Of a stretch of 64,000 nt of DNA, positions 47,616 through 56,968 are shown in pieces. Origin of the DNA: Bifidobacterium apri (GTDB lineage Bacteria > Actinomycetota > Actinomycetes > Actinomycetales > Bifidobacteriaceae); assembly GCF_009299485.1 (NCBI RefSeq), contig NZ_WBSO01000002.1, positions 62,001-126,000 of the forward strand, written 5' to 3'. The stretch's first letter is position 1, and every line of letters begins with the position of its first letter. A program made the translations under genes and the position numbers. Under the pieces are notes generated by a model that saw nothing but the letters and a program-made list of their open reading frames with translations, made no database searches and was not told the DNA's origin.

Positions 47616-48007
47616 ACAAACTGGCTACGCTAGCAACCCGCTCAGCGTAGCCAGTTTGTGTATCTGCTCGCGTATTTCCGGGCGACTGCCATCGACATCA
47701 GTTGCCTGAGCGAAATCCCGGCGCGATATATCGCAGCCCTCATCACAAACTAGCTACGCTAACAGTCCACCCAGCGTAACCAGATTGTGATGAAGGACGA
47801 GAGCACCCACCTACACAAACCACCTACACAAACCAGCTACACAAACCAGCTACGCTAACAGCCCACCCAGCGTAACCAGATTGTGATGAAGGACGGGAGT
47901 GCCCACCTACACAACCCACCTACACAACCCACCTACACAACCCACCTACACAACCCACCTACACAAACTAGCTACGCTAACAGCCTGCTTAGCGTAGCTA
48001 GTTTGTG
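47616..48007. repeat. Family 2 hairpin array, four hairpins
   Basis: Hairpin 1: ACAAACTGGCTACGCT (47616-47631) with 47644-47659, 16 bp perfect. Hairpin 4: CACAAACTAGCTACGCTAA (47962-47980) with 47989-48007, 19 bp perfect. Two imperfect ones lie near 47742-47791 and 47836-47890. Where the left arm changes from GG to AG the right arm changes from CC to CT. It lies between the convergent purD and LtaS-like genes; 47470-48179 has no gene. Confidence 0.9.
47902..47966. repeat. Five tandem 13-bp units
   Basis: CCCACCTACACAA is repeated five times without change, ending in the left arm of hairpin 4. The unit looks like a truncated version of the arm. Confidence 0.92.
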
Positions 48008-48179
48008 AGAAGAGGCTCGGGGACCCCGGAGACGCCAGAAGCCCCAGAGACACCAGACGCCAGAGACCTCTGCGGACTACATGCGCACATCAGTACATCA
48101 GTGCTGCACTGCCCCGCTACCCGAGGGTCATGGGTACACAACCCGTACGCCAAGACTGGTACGCATAAGCACTGTCCCG

Positions 48180-50369
48180 CTACCCGAGGGTCATGAAGCC
48201 GAGTGACTTGAGATACCCCTTGCCTGCCGTGATGTCGTACTGGATGAGCTTGTAATCCTCCATCAACTGCTTGGTGTCACTGTCGAAATCGGATTCAGCC
48301 ATCGGGTTGCCGTTCGAATCCAGATAGATGTCTTGGCCTTCAGGGATACGGTCCCAGCCTTGGATCTTATTGGCAACCGGCGGTTCCATCGCGGAGATCT
48401 TCTCATGCATGAGCGTGAGGAACGCGATATACGGCGACACTTTCGCGTTCATATGCTCCGCCGTTTGCGCAATGAAGAAGTTCGGCGAAGAATACTCGCT
48501 GTTGCTCACCTTGGTGCCTTGGGTACCGGAAGCCTTGTTCGACCAGATGAAGTAATCGGTCTCATGCAGGACGACCGAATTGTCGGTATCCTCGCTGGCG
48601 GTTTTGTAAATGCCGGGCAGATGATCACCGTAGAAGACCACGGTGACCGGCTTGTCCAGCTTGTCCAGCTTGTCGAGGAACTCCTTGGTCGCTTTGTCGG
48701 TCAGGCTCACGCCCTTGGCATAGGTTTCGATGGATTCAGTCTCCGTCTTGCCAAGCCGGCTATCGGGATCAGTCGACTTCACCTTGTACTGGTTGTTGGA
48801 ATACCATTTCTTGTACGGCATGTGGTTCTGCATGGTGATGATCTGCACGAACTGGTTGCTGTCCGTCGCGGAAATCGCCTCATACGCGCTCTTGTATGTG
48901 GATTCGTCGCTCACATACGGCGATTTGCCGATCTTGCTCTGGTATTTGATGATGTCGGAACCTTCAAGCGCATAGAAATGTGAGAAGCCGAACTTCTTGT
49001 AGTTCGTCGCACGCGAATACATGGACGGCTCATAGGGGTGGAAGGCGATGGAGTTCGCCGACGACCCCCACAACTGGTTGATGGTCGGCGTCCACGATTC
49101 ACTGGGCACCAGCTGTTGGTACGGGCTGGTCAGCGAGGAGCTGAAGTTCGCCATGCTCAAACCGGTAAGCCCCATGTATTCAAGGTTCGCCGTGCCGCCG
49201 CCATAGCCGCTGGACAGCATCAGTCCGCTGGTGGTGCCTTGTTTGATTGAGCGGATGTTCGGCATGGTGTCCTCGTTGAGTTTGATGCCCGGGACACGCG
49301 AAGGGTCGGAGAAGGATTCCGACAGGATGTACACGACTGTGCTGTCGGTGAGATTGTTGGAACGGCTTGCGTTGATGGTTTTCGCCTCGGCAGCGTATTT
49401 CGCCGCGAGTTTCTTCATCGTCGCTTCGCTGTAGTTCTTCGGCTCTTCCATGACGTCAGGGTTCATCTGACGCAGGAACGAGGTCACGACGCCATTGCGC
49501 TGCGCGTCATAGACCGAATCCCACATGGACGGGGTGTCGCCGAGCCATGAGGAGAAGTTGCGCGCCCACGAGCCCACGGTGCCTGCCTGGGCGGTGTACA
49601 GCCCCAAGAACATCACCGGCAGCACGATGAGCAGGATGCGCGTAATCGCCCCGAGGGACGCTTCACGCGCCGAGCCGCCGCCCCGGATCATGCTGCCGTG
49701 GCGCCCGTCGATATGGCTGAGGAACACGAACAGCGCGATGAACACGACGATGCCGATGACGACACCGGCGATCAGTCCTGTCGATCCGGTGGGGATGAAG
49801 CTGACGATATCGCCCGTATTCGACTGCAGGAAGTTCATATCAGACGGCAGAATCGCTTCATACCGTGATTCGACCTTGAAATGGTCCGCCACGGCGATGA
49901 CCGAGGCGAGCGCGAGCACAATCGGCGACGCGACCCAGATCCGGTTGGTGAGCATGAGCAGCGCGAGGTAGAACAGGCCGACCAGGATGAGATTGAGCAC
50001 GAAGACGAAGTTCAGGTTCGTGAACATCTTGCCGACGATGCTCCACGCACCCAGGAGCGGGCTGGAGAGCTTTACGCGCGTGCTGTTTTCCGTGACGCCC
50101 GTCTGCATGATGAGCACCGCGGCCATATCGACCACGATGAACACCACGGCGTACAGCCAGTTCGCGAAGGGTTTGCGCGGTTTGCCGTTCTTGTCGCGCG
50201 GGCCGCCGTTGAGCAGGTCGTCGTGGCTGGTGGTCTCGATCTTGAGTTCTTCGATCGGTGGCGTATCCGGTGTCGCCGCGGTGTTGTCCGTGTCACCGCC
50301 CGTCATGCCGGTCGTATCGTGTGGTGTTGTGCTTGTGGCGAAATCATGGTCATCGTTGGTACGAGTCAT
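48180..50369 (-). CDS. LtaS-like phosphoglycerol transferase (sulfatase fold)
   Basis: This 729-residue protein has a charged, low-complexity N-terminus, about five membrane segments (for example NWLYAVVFIVVDMAAVLIM and LIAGVVIGIVVFIALFVFL) and a large outer sulfatase-like domain. The domain carries SESFSDPSRVPG, the likely catalytic Thr in GGGTANLEY, HMPYKKWY and the metal motif FYGDHLPG, as in lipoteichoic acid synthase LtaS. It should transfer glycerol phosphate from phosphatidylglycerol to a lipoglycan or teichoic-type polymer. ATG 50369 follows GAAAGGCCAC. Neighbours (membrane esterase, MprF-like) also act on envelope lipids. Confidence 0.85.
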   Translation of the reverse strand: MTRTNDDHDFATSTTPHDTTGMTGGDTDNTAATPDTPPIEELKIETTSHDDLLNGGPRDKNGKPRKPFANWLYAVVFIVVDMAAVLIMQTGVTENSTRVKLSSPLLGAWSIVGKMFTNLNFVFVLNLILVGLFYLALLMLTNRIWVASPIVLALASVIAVADHFKVESRYEAILPSDMNFLQSNTGDIVSFIPTGSTGLIAGVVIGIVVFIALFVFLSHIDGRHGSMIRGGGSAREASLGAITRILLIVLPVMFLGLYTAQAGTVGSWARNFSSWLGDTPSMWDSVYDAQRNGVVTSFLRQMNPDVMEEPKNYSEATMKKLAAKYAAEAKTINASRSNNLTDSTVVYILSESFSDPSRVPGIKLNEDTMPNIRSIKQGTTSGLMLSSGYGGGTANLEYMGLTGLSMANFSSSLTSPYQQLVPSESWTPTINQLWGSSANSIAFHPYEPSMYSRATNYKKFGFSHFYALEGSDIIKYQSKIGKSPYVSDESTYKSAYEAISATDSNQFVQIITMQNHMPYKKWYSNNQYKVKSTDPDSRLGKTETESIETYAKGVSLTDKATKEFLDKLDKLDKPVTVVFYGDHLPGIYKTASEDTDNSVVLHETDYFIWSNKASGTQGTKVSNSEYSSPNFFIAQTAEHMNAKVSPYIAFLTLMHEKISAMEPPVANKIQGWDRIPEGQDIYLDSNGNPMAESDFDSDTKQLMEDYKLIQYDITAGKGYLKSLGFMTLG

Positions 50370-50623
50370 GTGGCCTTTCCTTATCTCGCCCCGGATGCGT
50401 CGTGCGCGTCGGGGTGCCGTCTGGATGCAAACGACGGTCCCGTTGGACCAACCTAGGACATTGTCCACGGTAGAAGCGACAAAACGCGCGCTCTACCAGC
50501 ATTTGTACAGGCTTCGACGAGCCGTCCCGGGGGGTCATCCTCACGAATGATTGCACTTTGCCGGAAGCGTTATTATCGTGGCGGTGTTCCAGCCAAACCA
50601 ACCCCGGAAAGGAAGCGGTTGCG

Positions 50624-52006
50624 GTGAAATCACTCATCAATATTCATCTGCTCAACGGCTGGTTTCCTCCTACCCTCTTCGCGTTGACGGCGTTGAGCAT
50701 CCTGCTGGTCGTCGTTCTGCCTCCAGCGCACCACGGAACCCCACGACGACGGGTGCCCGTACGCCTACGTGAACTCATTGCCGGCTTGGCAGGATTCTGT
50801 GTCGGCGGGCTGGTCATCTGGCTGTTGTCTGATGTCTTTCTCGTCTTTGGTGTGAGCCTTGGATGGATGGTGATGCTCATCATCGCCATCGGTATCGGCG
50901 CAGTCGCATTCGCCGTATGCGCGGCTGTGGGCTCCCACGGATTGAGACGCGCCACCGCCTGCGTGATGGCGGTGCTGTCCCTGCTCAGTTGCGCTGTACG
51001 CGTAGACATGGTGTACGGCGAATACACCACGCTCGGTTCGTTGTTCGGTATGGCCGCGTTCAAGGAAATCTCGTCCTCACACATCAGCGGCAAAGCATCG
51101 ATGACCGTCAACGAATGGAAGCGGCTCGCCGAACGGGGCTCGCTGCCGTCCATGCCGCACACCGGCGAAATCAGAACCGTTGACATTCCAGCGACCGCCT
51201 CGCATTTCAAAGCGCGCAAAGCCGACGTGTATCTGCCGCCCGCCGCGCTGAGCAGCAAACCGCCGGCGCTGCCGGTCATGGTGATGCTCGCAGGCCAGCC
51301 GGGAAGCCCAGACCGGTTCTTCAACGCGAGCGGCATCGCGACGACGCTCAACGACTATGCGGCGGCACATCACGGGCTGGCGCCGATTGTCGTCTCCCCC
51401 GACCAGAACGGCGCGGCGACACAGAACTCCCTGTGCGCGGACACCCCGGTCTACGGCAAGGCCGAAACCTACCTGACCGTGGATGTCACCAGATGGATCC
51501 GCAGAACCTTGCCGGTTTCAACGTCCCCGAGCGACTGGCTGATCGGCGGATTCTCGCAGGGTGGAACATGCAGCACCCAGATCGGGCCGGCGCATCCGGG
51601 CATCTACGGGCATATCTACGCGGCGGACGGCGAGCTCGCCCCCACCGATCATGACCGTGCGACCACCATCACACGGTATTTCGGCGGCGACGAAAAGCTG
51701 TACCAGCGGCATGTGCCGACCGACATCATCAAACGCAACGCCCCGTCCACGCAAACGTTGTTCAGCATCGCCGGCGAATGGGATGCTGCGTCGCAACGCA
51801 ATGCCGCCATCATCGCCAAAGCCGCGAAACGCGCCGGCATGACCGTCCATCTGGCTACGGCGAAAGGGTCGGGACATGACTGGCATACGGTGAATACCGG
51901 GCTTGCCGCGGTCATCGACCGGTTCTGCGCACAAAGCGGCATCGGTACGGACCGACGCGGGCTGAGCACCTACCCGAATCTTCAGATGCTCCCGGTGGAT
52001 GGCTGA
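50624..52006 (+). CDS. Membrane protein with C-terminal esterase domain
   Basis: This 460-residue protein has four N-terminal membrane segments (within about 1-145) and an outer alpha/beta-hydrolase domain of the esterase-D/mycolyltransferase kind. The nucleophile is in GFSQGG, and histidine is in GHDWHTVN near the end; the acidic residue is probably in GEWD. Start GTG 50624 lies a few bases after GGAAAGGAAGCG. It should hydrolyse or transfer an acyl group at the outer face of the membrane. The substrate is unknown. It is divergent from the LtaS-like gene and precedes the MprF-like gene. Confidence 0.75.
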   Translation: MKSLINIHLLNGWFPPTLFALTALSILLVVVLPPAHHGTPRRRVPVRLRELIAGLAGFCVGGLVIWLLSDVFLVFGVSLGWMVMLIIAIGIGAVAFAVCAAVGSHGLRRATACVMAVLSLLSCAVRVDMVYGEYTTLGSLFGMAAFKEISSSHISGKASMTVNEWKRLAERGSLPSMPHTGEIRTVDIPATASHFKARKADVYLPPAALSSKPPALPVMVMLAGQPGSPDRFFNASGIATTLNDYAAAHHGLAPIVVSPDQNGAATQNSLCADTPVYGKAETYLTVDVTRWIRRTLPVSTSPSDWLIGGFSQGGTCSTQIGPAHPGIYGHIYAADGELAPTDHDRATTITRYFGGDEKLYQRHVPTDIIKRNAPSTQTLFSIAGEWDAASQRNAAIIAKAAKRAGMTVHLATAKGSGHDWHTVNTGLAAVIDRFCAQSGIGTDRRGLSTYPNLQMLPVDG

Positions 52007-52180
52007 GCGCGGGCGGCGGGCACCGTGAACAAACCCGCGGATTATCGGATTATCGGATCATCCGCAATCGGCAATCGGCACCAATCTTCATCGGACGCCT
52101 GATCGCAAACAACCCACCCAACAACAAACAACCCAATCGGAAATAATCCAACAACAAGCAATCCAAGACGAGCGACCACT

Positions 52181-54847
52181 ATGACCCAAGCACAGCAACA
52201 CACACCACAGACCAAACCGGCACCGCATCAAACCAAACCGACGCCACATCAAGCCGGCTGGAATGCACTCAACATCGACGCCCGCGACTGGTGGGCGAGC
52301 CATTGGGCGGGACCGATCGCGGCCATCGCGCTCGTCGCACTCAATATTGCGGTATGGATCTGGCAGTTCGCCCACCATGTCATCCGCCGTCCGCAAGACA
52401 TGACCATGCTGCGCATGTTCGGCAACCATCTGCGCCCGGGGCAACACGATACAACCGGGCAGTTCCTCAAACTGTTGTCGTCCATGGTGCTTGTGCGGGG
52501 ACCGTTCGCGCTCGTGCTCTACACGTTCGCGGTTCTCGTGATCGTCTCGGCGGCGCAAGCAGCGCTCGGCGTCGCCCGAACGCTGGCCACTTCGCTGCTG
52601 GGGGCAATCGCCGGATCGGCGCTGGGACTCGGGTTATGCGTCATCATCACGAACCTGTGGGATGCCGAATCATGGTATGCCGTGCAACGTCTGCCGTTCT
52701 CGCTGTCCCCGCTGACCCTGTTCATTGGCGCTCTCATGGCTGCCAGCGCGTTCGAATCACTGCTGTGGAAGCGACGCATCCGCCTGATCGGCTACGCCTT
52801 CGTGCTTGCAGGACTGCTGTTCAGCGGCAATCCGGGCGATTACTGTACGCTTGCCGCCGCACTGGTCGGGCAGGCCGCAGGAGCGCTTATGGCCCGCCGT
52901 CAGGGCCACGCCCAGCCTTCGGCACGCGAACAATGGTGGCATGGCACTGATTATGAGGTACGCCGGCTGATCGCCGCCATCCAGCTGATATTCGCGTTCG
53001 GTCCGATCCTCGCCCTCGTGTCCAGCTCGCATGACGGTCCGCTGTCCACCTTCGGATTCTTCCTGTCCGGGCTCGTCGGCGACGAGGATCTTGCCGGCGT
53101 ATGCGCCGACAATATGCGTGCAAGCAGCTGCGTGTCGATGGCGAAGCATTACCATTTCGCGATGACCGGCATATGGACCCGTACCATCCTGCTGGTGGTC
53201 GCTCTGTCCATCCTCGCGTGGGGCCTGTATCGCGGCCGCCGGCTCGCCGCGCATGTGAGCATCGTGCTCAACGGCCTGACCGTAGCCCTCTCGCTCATCT
53301 ATTGTGTGGTGTTCCCGCTGCTCGACAGCGCCATCATGCCAATCGACGCCGAACTGCGAGTCGCCCTGCTGCAACTGTTGGTGGCCACCGCACTGCCTTC
53401 GCTGGTGTTGCTCGTGGCGATTGTCATGAATATGGATCATTTCTCGGTGTTGACCGCCCGCTCGCGCATCCGCCGGGGTGTGGGAACCATCGGCATGACG
53501 CTTCTGGTCACCGCTGGCGGATTCCTGACATTTGGCATGCTCGACCGCGATGCGTACACCCCGCATGCCACCTTCGGCATGCTGCTGCGTGACCTGCCGC
53601 ACCGGTACTTGCCGATGGGCTTGATCGGGTCGAGCCGGTTGCACATGCATTCGACCACGATGATATCGATGGTGATCAATCAGCTGCCCGGACTGGTGTT
53701 CTGGATTGTGGTGCTCGTGGTGTTCCTGCTGTGGTTCCGTGACGCCGTATCGTTGAACACAGCCGACCGCGAGCGCGCCAGCGAGCTGGTGGAGCGTGGC
53801 GGCGAGTCGATGAGTTTCATGACCACATGGGAAGACAATCACTACTGGTTCTCGCCGAGCGGACGGTCGGCGATCGCCTACCGGGTGAGCCATGGCGTGG
53901 CCCTGACCGTAACCGGACCGTTCGGAGATCCAGGCGAATTCGACACGTCGCTGCGTGAATTCATGCGCTTCTGCGAGCGCAACTCGTGGTCGCCGGCCTT
54001 CTACGCGGTGCACGACAACGCTCGCGAGACTTTGGAATCGTTGGGATGCTCGTCCATCCAGGTGGGTACGGAAATGCTGGTCATCCCCAGCACGTGGCAG
54101 ACGCGCGGCAAGAAGTGGCAGGATATCCGCACGGCGATCAACAAGGCGCATCGCAGCGGCATGACCGACGTGCTGACCACGTTCAATGAGGCGCCGTGGG
54201 AGGTGCGCGAGCAAATCATCGGCATTTCCGAGCAATGGGCGGAACTGAAATCCTTGCCGGAAATGAAGTTCACGCTCGGCGGTATCGAAGAGCTGCGCGA
54301 CCCCCGCGTCATGCTGCTGTATGCGATTGACGCCGATGGCGTGGTGCAGGGCGCGACCAGCTGGCTGCCGACCTACCGCGACGGCAAAGTCATCGGTTGG
54401 ACGCTTGATTTCATGCGGCATCGCACGGACAGCCCGAACGGGATCATGGAGTTTCTCATCGCCCGTATGGCCGAGCGCCTGCATGAGCAGTGCGTCGAGG
54501 AGCCTGATCAGGCGCCGCAGTTCATGAGCCTGTCCGCCGCCCCGCTTGCCGGCATCGGCGACAATACCGCCGATCCTGAGGATGTGGCGGTGCTTGAGCA
54601 CGCGCTGCAAATCGTGGCCGATACGCTTGAACCTGCGTACGGGTTCAAGTCCTTGTATTTCTTCAAGCGCAAGTTCCAGCCGACGCCTTCGCCGATCTAC
54701 GTGTGCTATCCGGATGCGGCCGCGCTGCCGCGCATCGGGCTTGCCGTACTATCCGCGTATTTGCCGGGACTCAAGCCCTCGCAGATCCCGGATATGCTCA
54801 AGTCGCTGCGTCCCGCGCCGAAAGCCAAGGGACATGGGCACCAGTGA
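52181..54847 (+). CDS. MprF-like membrane protein (DUF2156 domain)
   Basis: This 888-residue protein has an N-terminal membrane half of about 12 segments and, from about residue 550, a cytosolic domain of the type found at the C-terminus of MprF/LysX (WEDNHYWFSPSGRSAIAYRV, PFGDPGEF, FYAVHDNARETLESLG, FYFFKRKFQP-like end). MprF transfers amino acids from tRNA to phosphatidylglycerol and flips the product, changing surface charge. Whether this one uses lysine, another amino acid or none cannot be read. Membrane and domain order match MprF-type proteins, but the membrane part is divergent. Start ATG 52181 has only a weak GAGCGACC site. The 5' gap holds short ATCGG repeats. Confidence 0.8.
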   Translation: MTQAQQHTPQTKPAPHQTKPTPHQAGWNALNIDARDWWASHWAGPIAAIALVALNIAVWIWQFAHHVIRRPQDMTMLRMFGNHLRPGQHDTTGQFLKLLSSMVLVRGPFALVLYTFAVLVIVSAAQAALGVARTLATSLLGAIAGSALGLGLCVIITNLWDAESWYAVQRLPFSLSPLTLFIGALMAASAFESLLWKRRIRLIGYAFVLAGLLFSGNPGDYCTLAAALVGQAAGALMARRQGHAQPSAREQWWHGTDYEVRRLIAAIQLIFAFGPILALVSSSHDGPLSTFGFFLSGLVGDEDLAGVCADNMRASSCVSMAKHYHFAMTGIWTRTILLVVALSILAWGLYRGRRLAAHVSIVLNGLTVALSLIYCVVFPLLDSAIMPIDAELRVALLQLLVATALPSLVLLVAIVMNMDHFSVLTARSRIRRGVGTIGMTLLVTAGGFLTFGMLDRDAYTPHATFGMLLRDLPHRYLPMGLIGSSRLHMHSTTMISMVINQLPGLVFWIVVLVVFLLWFRDAVSLNTADRERASELVERGGESMSFMTTWEDNHYWFSPSGRSAIAYRVSHGVALTVTGPFGDPGEFDTSLREFMRFCERNSWSPAFYAVHDNARETLESLGCSSIQVGTEMLVIPSTWQTRGKKWQDIRTAINKAHRSGMTDVLTTFNEAPWEVREQIIGISEQWAELKSLPEMKFTLGGIEELRDPRVMLLYAIDADGVVQGATSWLPTYRDGKVIGWTLDFMRHRTDSPNGIMEFLIARMAERLHEQCVEEPDQAPQFMSLSAAPLAGIGDNTADPEDVAVLEHALQIVADTLEPAYGFKSLYFFKRKFQPTPSPIYVCYPDAAALPRIGLAVLSAYLPGLKPSQIPDMLKSLRPAPKAKGHGHQ

Positions 54848-54884
54848 GATTGAGCAGGCTGACCGCCTGTCGCTGAGTTTCTGC

Positions 54885-55057
54885 CTCTGCCGACGCTGAG
54901 GGCCTTGTCAGCGTCGGCAGAAGGTTACGGCCATGCCACTACCGACACTCAGACCCCCGTCAGCATCGGCAGAAGATATCGTTCTGTTTCCACCGACACT
55001 TATCGTTCTGTTTCTGCCGACACTGAGTATGCCGTAAGCGTCGGCAGAAGGTTACGG
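54885..55057. repeat. Family 1 hairpin array between convergent genes
   Basis: CTGCCGACGCTGA (54887-54899) pairs perfectly with 54908-54920. A second hairpin follows near 54951-54974 and a third near 55011-55048 (TTCTGCCGACACTGA with TAAGCGTCGGCAGAA). CAGAAGGTTACGG recurs after two of them. It probably serves as a terminator for both flanking genes. Confidence 0.88.
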
Positions 55058-55089
55058 TTTCCTGCTGTTTCAGGCGAATCTAGCCCGAC

Positions 55090-56004
55090 TCAAGCCTTCT
55101 GAGCACGTGCGAACGATGCGACCAGCGCGGTCATCCAAGCGGTCAGCGTGCTGTATTGCTTGGGCATCTGCTCGGTGAGCTTGACCTGGTGCACTCCGCC
55201 GTGCTGTGCAGATGCGATCAGTTGCTTGGTGGTGGCATTGGATTCCTGAGTATTGACCACAAGCAACGCCACCGAACCTGCCTGGAGCTGCTTGCTGAAT
55301 GCAGTGACATCGCCGGAGGCGGGTTCGCTTTCATTGGCGACCGCCTGCGCGTATCCGGCCGGCGTGGCATCCACCAAGCCCAGATCTTGAGCCAGATAAG
55401 CCGCCACGGACTCGGTGGCTGCATACTTCTTGCCGTCGAGCCGCTGCTTCGCCTCGGCGATGGCGGATTCCAAGGTCTTCTCCTTATCTTGCCACGTTTT
55501 GAGCTGCTTGGCGTATTCCTCGGCGTGAGCGGCATCGCTGTGCTGGTATGCAGCGGCGATTGCTTTGGCCGTCGCGGTGCGTACCGCCGCGGAGAACCAT
55601 ACGTGTGGATTGTCGCCGTCGTGTTTGCCGCCGCTTTCGGCCGCGTTCACGACCTGCGCTTTCGTGGATGCCGCGGCTTTCGTGGCCCAGCTGTCGTATC
55701 CGGCGCCGTTGACGATGATGACGTCTGCCTTGGAGAAGGCTGCGATGTCGGCGCTAGTCGGCTCGTAATCATGCGCTTCTACTGCGGTGCTGTTGATGAT
55801 GTTGGTCACGTTGACATGGGAACCGCCGATCTGACTGGCGACTGAACCCCACTGGTTGATGCTGGCGACCACGTGAAGCGAACCTGACGTATTGGACGCG
55901 GTCGTGTTCGCTGGCCCACACGCCCCCATCGCGGCAATCAATCCTGCCGCTGCGATACATACCGTCGCCTGTGCAATACGTCGATACTTCCTGATTCCCG
56001 TCAT
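55090..56004 (-). CDS. Zinc/manganese-type ABC transporter binding lipoprotein
   Basis: This 304-residue cluster A-I binding protein (ZnuA/TroA family) has a lipobox at Cys29 (AAMGAC) and the metal-site histidines in VEAHDYEPTSAD and DNPHVWFS. A long helix (EEYAKQLKTWQDKEKTLESA) joins the lobes. AGGAGCAGAT precedes the ATG. A Zur-type box lies 77 bases upstream and a Fur-family gene comes next, so zinc is the likely metal. No ATPase or permease gene is adjacent; partners must be elsewhere. Confidence 0.9.
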   Translation of the reverse strand: MTGIRKYRRIAQATVCIAAAGLIAAMGACGPANTTASNTSGSLHVVASINQWGSVASQIGGSHVNVTNIINSTAVEAHDYEPTSADIAAFSKADVIIVNGAGYDSWATKAAASTKAQVVNAAESGGKHDGDNPHVWFSAAVRTATAKAIAAAYQHSDAAHAEEYAKQLKTWQDKEKTLESAIAEAKQRLDGKKYAATESVAAYLAQDLGLVDATPAGYAQAVANESEPASGDVTAFSKQLQAGSVALLVVNTQESNATTKQLIASAQHGGVHQVKLTEQMPKQYSTLTAWMTALVASFARAQKA

Positions 56005-56080
56005 ATCTGCTCCTGATGCTCTCTTGGTGATGCGATGCGACGGATTGCCGCATCATCTGACGACACCAGATTATCGTTAA

Positions 56081-56095
56081 TGATAATTATTATCA
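56081..56095. promoter_or_regulatory. Zur/Fur-type box
   Basis: TGATAATTATTATCA is a perfect 7-1-7 inverted repeat, the consensus form for Fur-family operators. It overlaps the A/T-rich promoter region of the zinc-binding lipoprotein gene. Confidence 0.85.
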
Positions 56096-56116
56096 ATTAC
56101 AGCGTGTCGAAACCAC

Positions 56117-56341
56117 CTGCCGACACTGACAGCACACTCAACGTCGGCAGAAACAAGAACAGAACCTTCTACCGACGCTCACACCCACCTCAGCGTCGGC
56201 AGAAACAGGATCGCGACCCTCTACCGACACTGACCGGCACCTCAACGTCGGCAGAAACAGAACGCCGACACTGACAGCATGCTCAGCGTCGGCAGAAACA
56301 GAACGCCGACACTGACAGCATGCTCAGCGTCGGCGGAAACA
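56117..56341. repeat. Family 1 hairpin array after the Fur-family gene
   Basis: Five hairpins: 56117-56150 (CTGCCGACACTGA with TCAACGTCGGCAG), then four more. The last two are identical copies of a 37-bp unit starting CAGAACGCCGACACTGACAG. It starts 13 bases after the regulator's stop and ends before the Zur box. Confidence 0.9.
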
Positions 56342-56353
56342 GGAAGATGGGAC

Positions 56354-56791
56354 TTACCGACGCTCGATGGCAGAGTTCCGGGTCGGCTGCGTGGCACGCT
56401 TATGTTGGCAGTCAGAGCACAGGCCGAAAATCTCCAAGGTGTGCGAATTGATCTTGAAACCGTGGGAGCGGGCGATCTGGCGCATCCACTCCATATCCGG
56501 CGGCTCGATTTCGATGGTTTTCCCGCAGCCGCTGCAAATCAAATGATGATGATGCGAATCATCATCACAAATGCGGAACATCTGCTGCCCGTCCAGCCGC
56601 ACAGTGTCCACCGCCCCGGATTCGGCAAGCGAATTAAGCTGCCGATACACCGTGGCAAGCCCGACGGACGCCCCGGAATCAGTGAGCCTACGATGCAGTT
56701 CCTGCGCCGAGACAAAACCCTCACACCCGCGCAACTGCTGCAATAACGCGTCCTTCTGCCGCGTATGCCGCGCAACACCATGCTCACTCAT
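56354..56791 (-). CDS. Fur-family regulator, probably Zur
   Basis: This 145-residue protein has a winged helix (HTRQKDALLQQLRGCEGFVS, VGLATVYRQLNSL) and a dimerisation domain with the regulatory-metal stretch HHHHLICSGCG and a second CxxC (GLCSDC) that binds structural zinc. The neighbour is a zinc-binding lipoprotein with a Zur-type box, so it is most likely Zur, a repressor active with zinc. ATG 56791 is used; GTG 56797 is an alternative. Confidence 0.88.
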   Translation of the reverse strand: MSEHGVARHTRQKDALLQQLRGCEGFVSAQELHRRLTDSGASVGLATVYRQLNSLAESGAVDTVRLDGQQMFRICDDDSHHHHLICSGCGKTIEIEPPDMEWMRQIARSHGFKINSHTLEIFGLCSDCQHKRATQPTRNSAIERR

Positions 56792-56888
56792 ATCCACGCC
56801 CTCTCATATCCGGACATCACAACCATCGCGAACGAACTGCACCGCGATAGTACAACCAACCCGCACCCGGGGCAAGCCCGGTACGCCG

Positions 56889-56922
56889 ACGGCCGGCATA
56901 CCGTCTCCAGTATGCCGGCCGT
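56889..56922 (-). terminator. Hairpin after purK
   Basis: ACGGCCGGCATAC (56889-56901) pairs perfectly with 56910-56922, 47 bases past the purK stop. There is no T run. Confidence 0.6.
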
Positions 56923-56968
56923 CAAACCAGACCGCCCGAAGCAGCCCAAGCCGCAGCAATCAGCACAT

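Noticed and set aside
52757-54610. 617-codon open frame antisense to the MprF-like gene
   Set aside because: His/Gln/Arg-rich shadow of the real gene.
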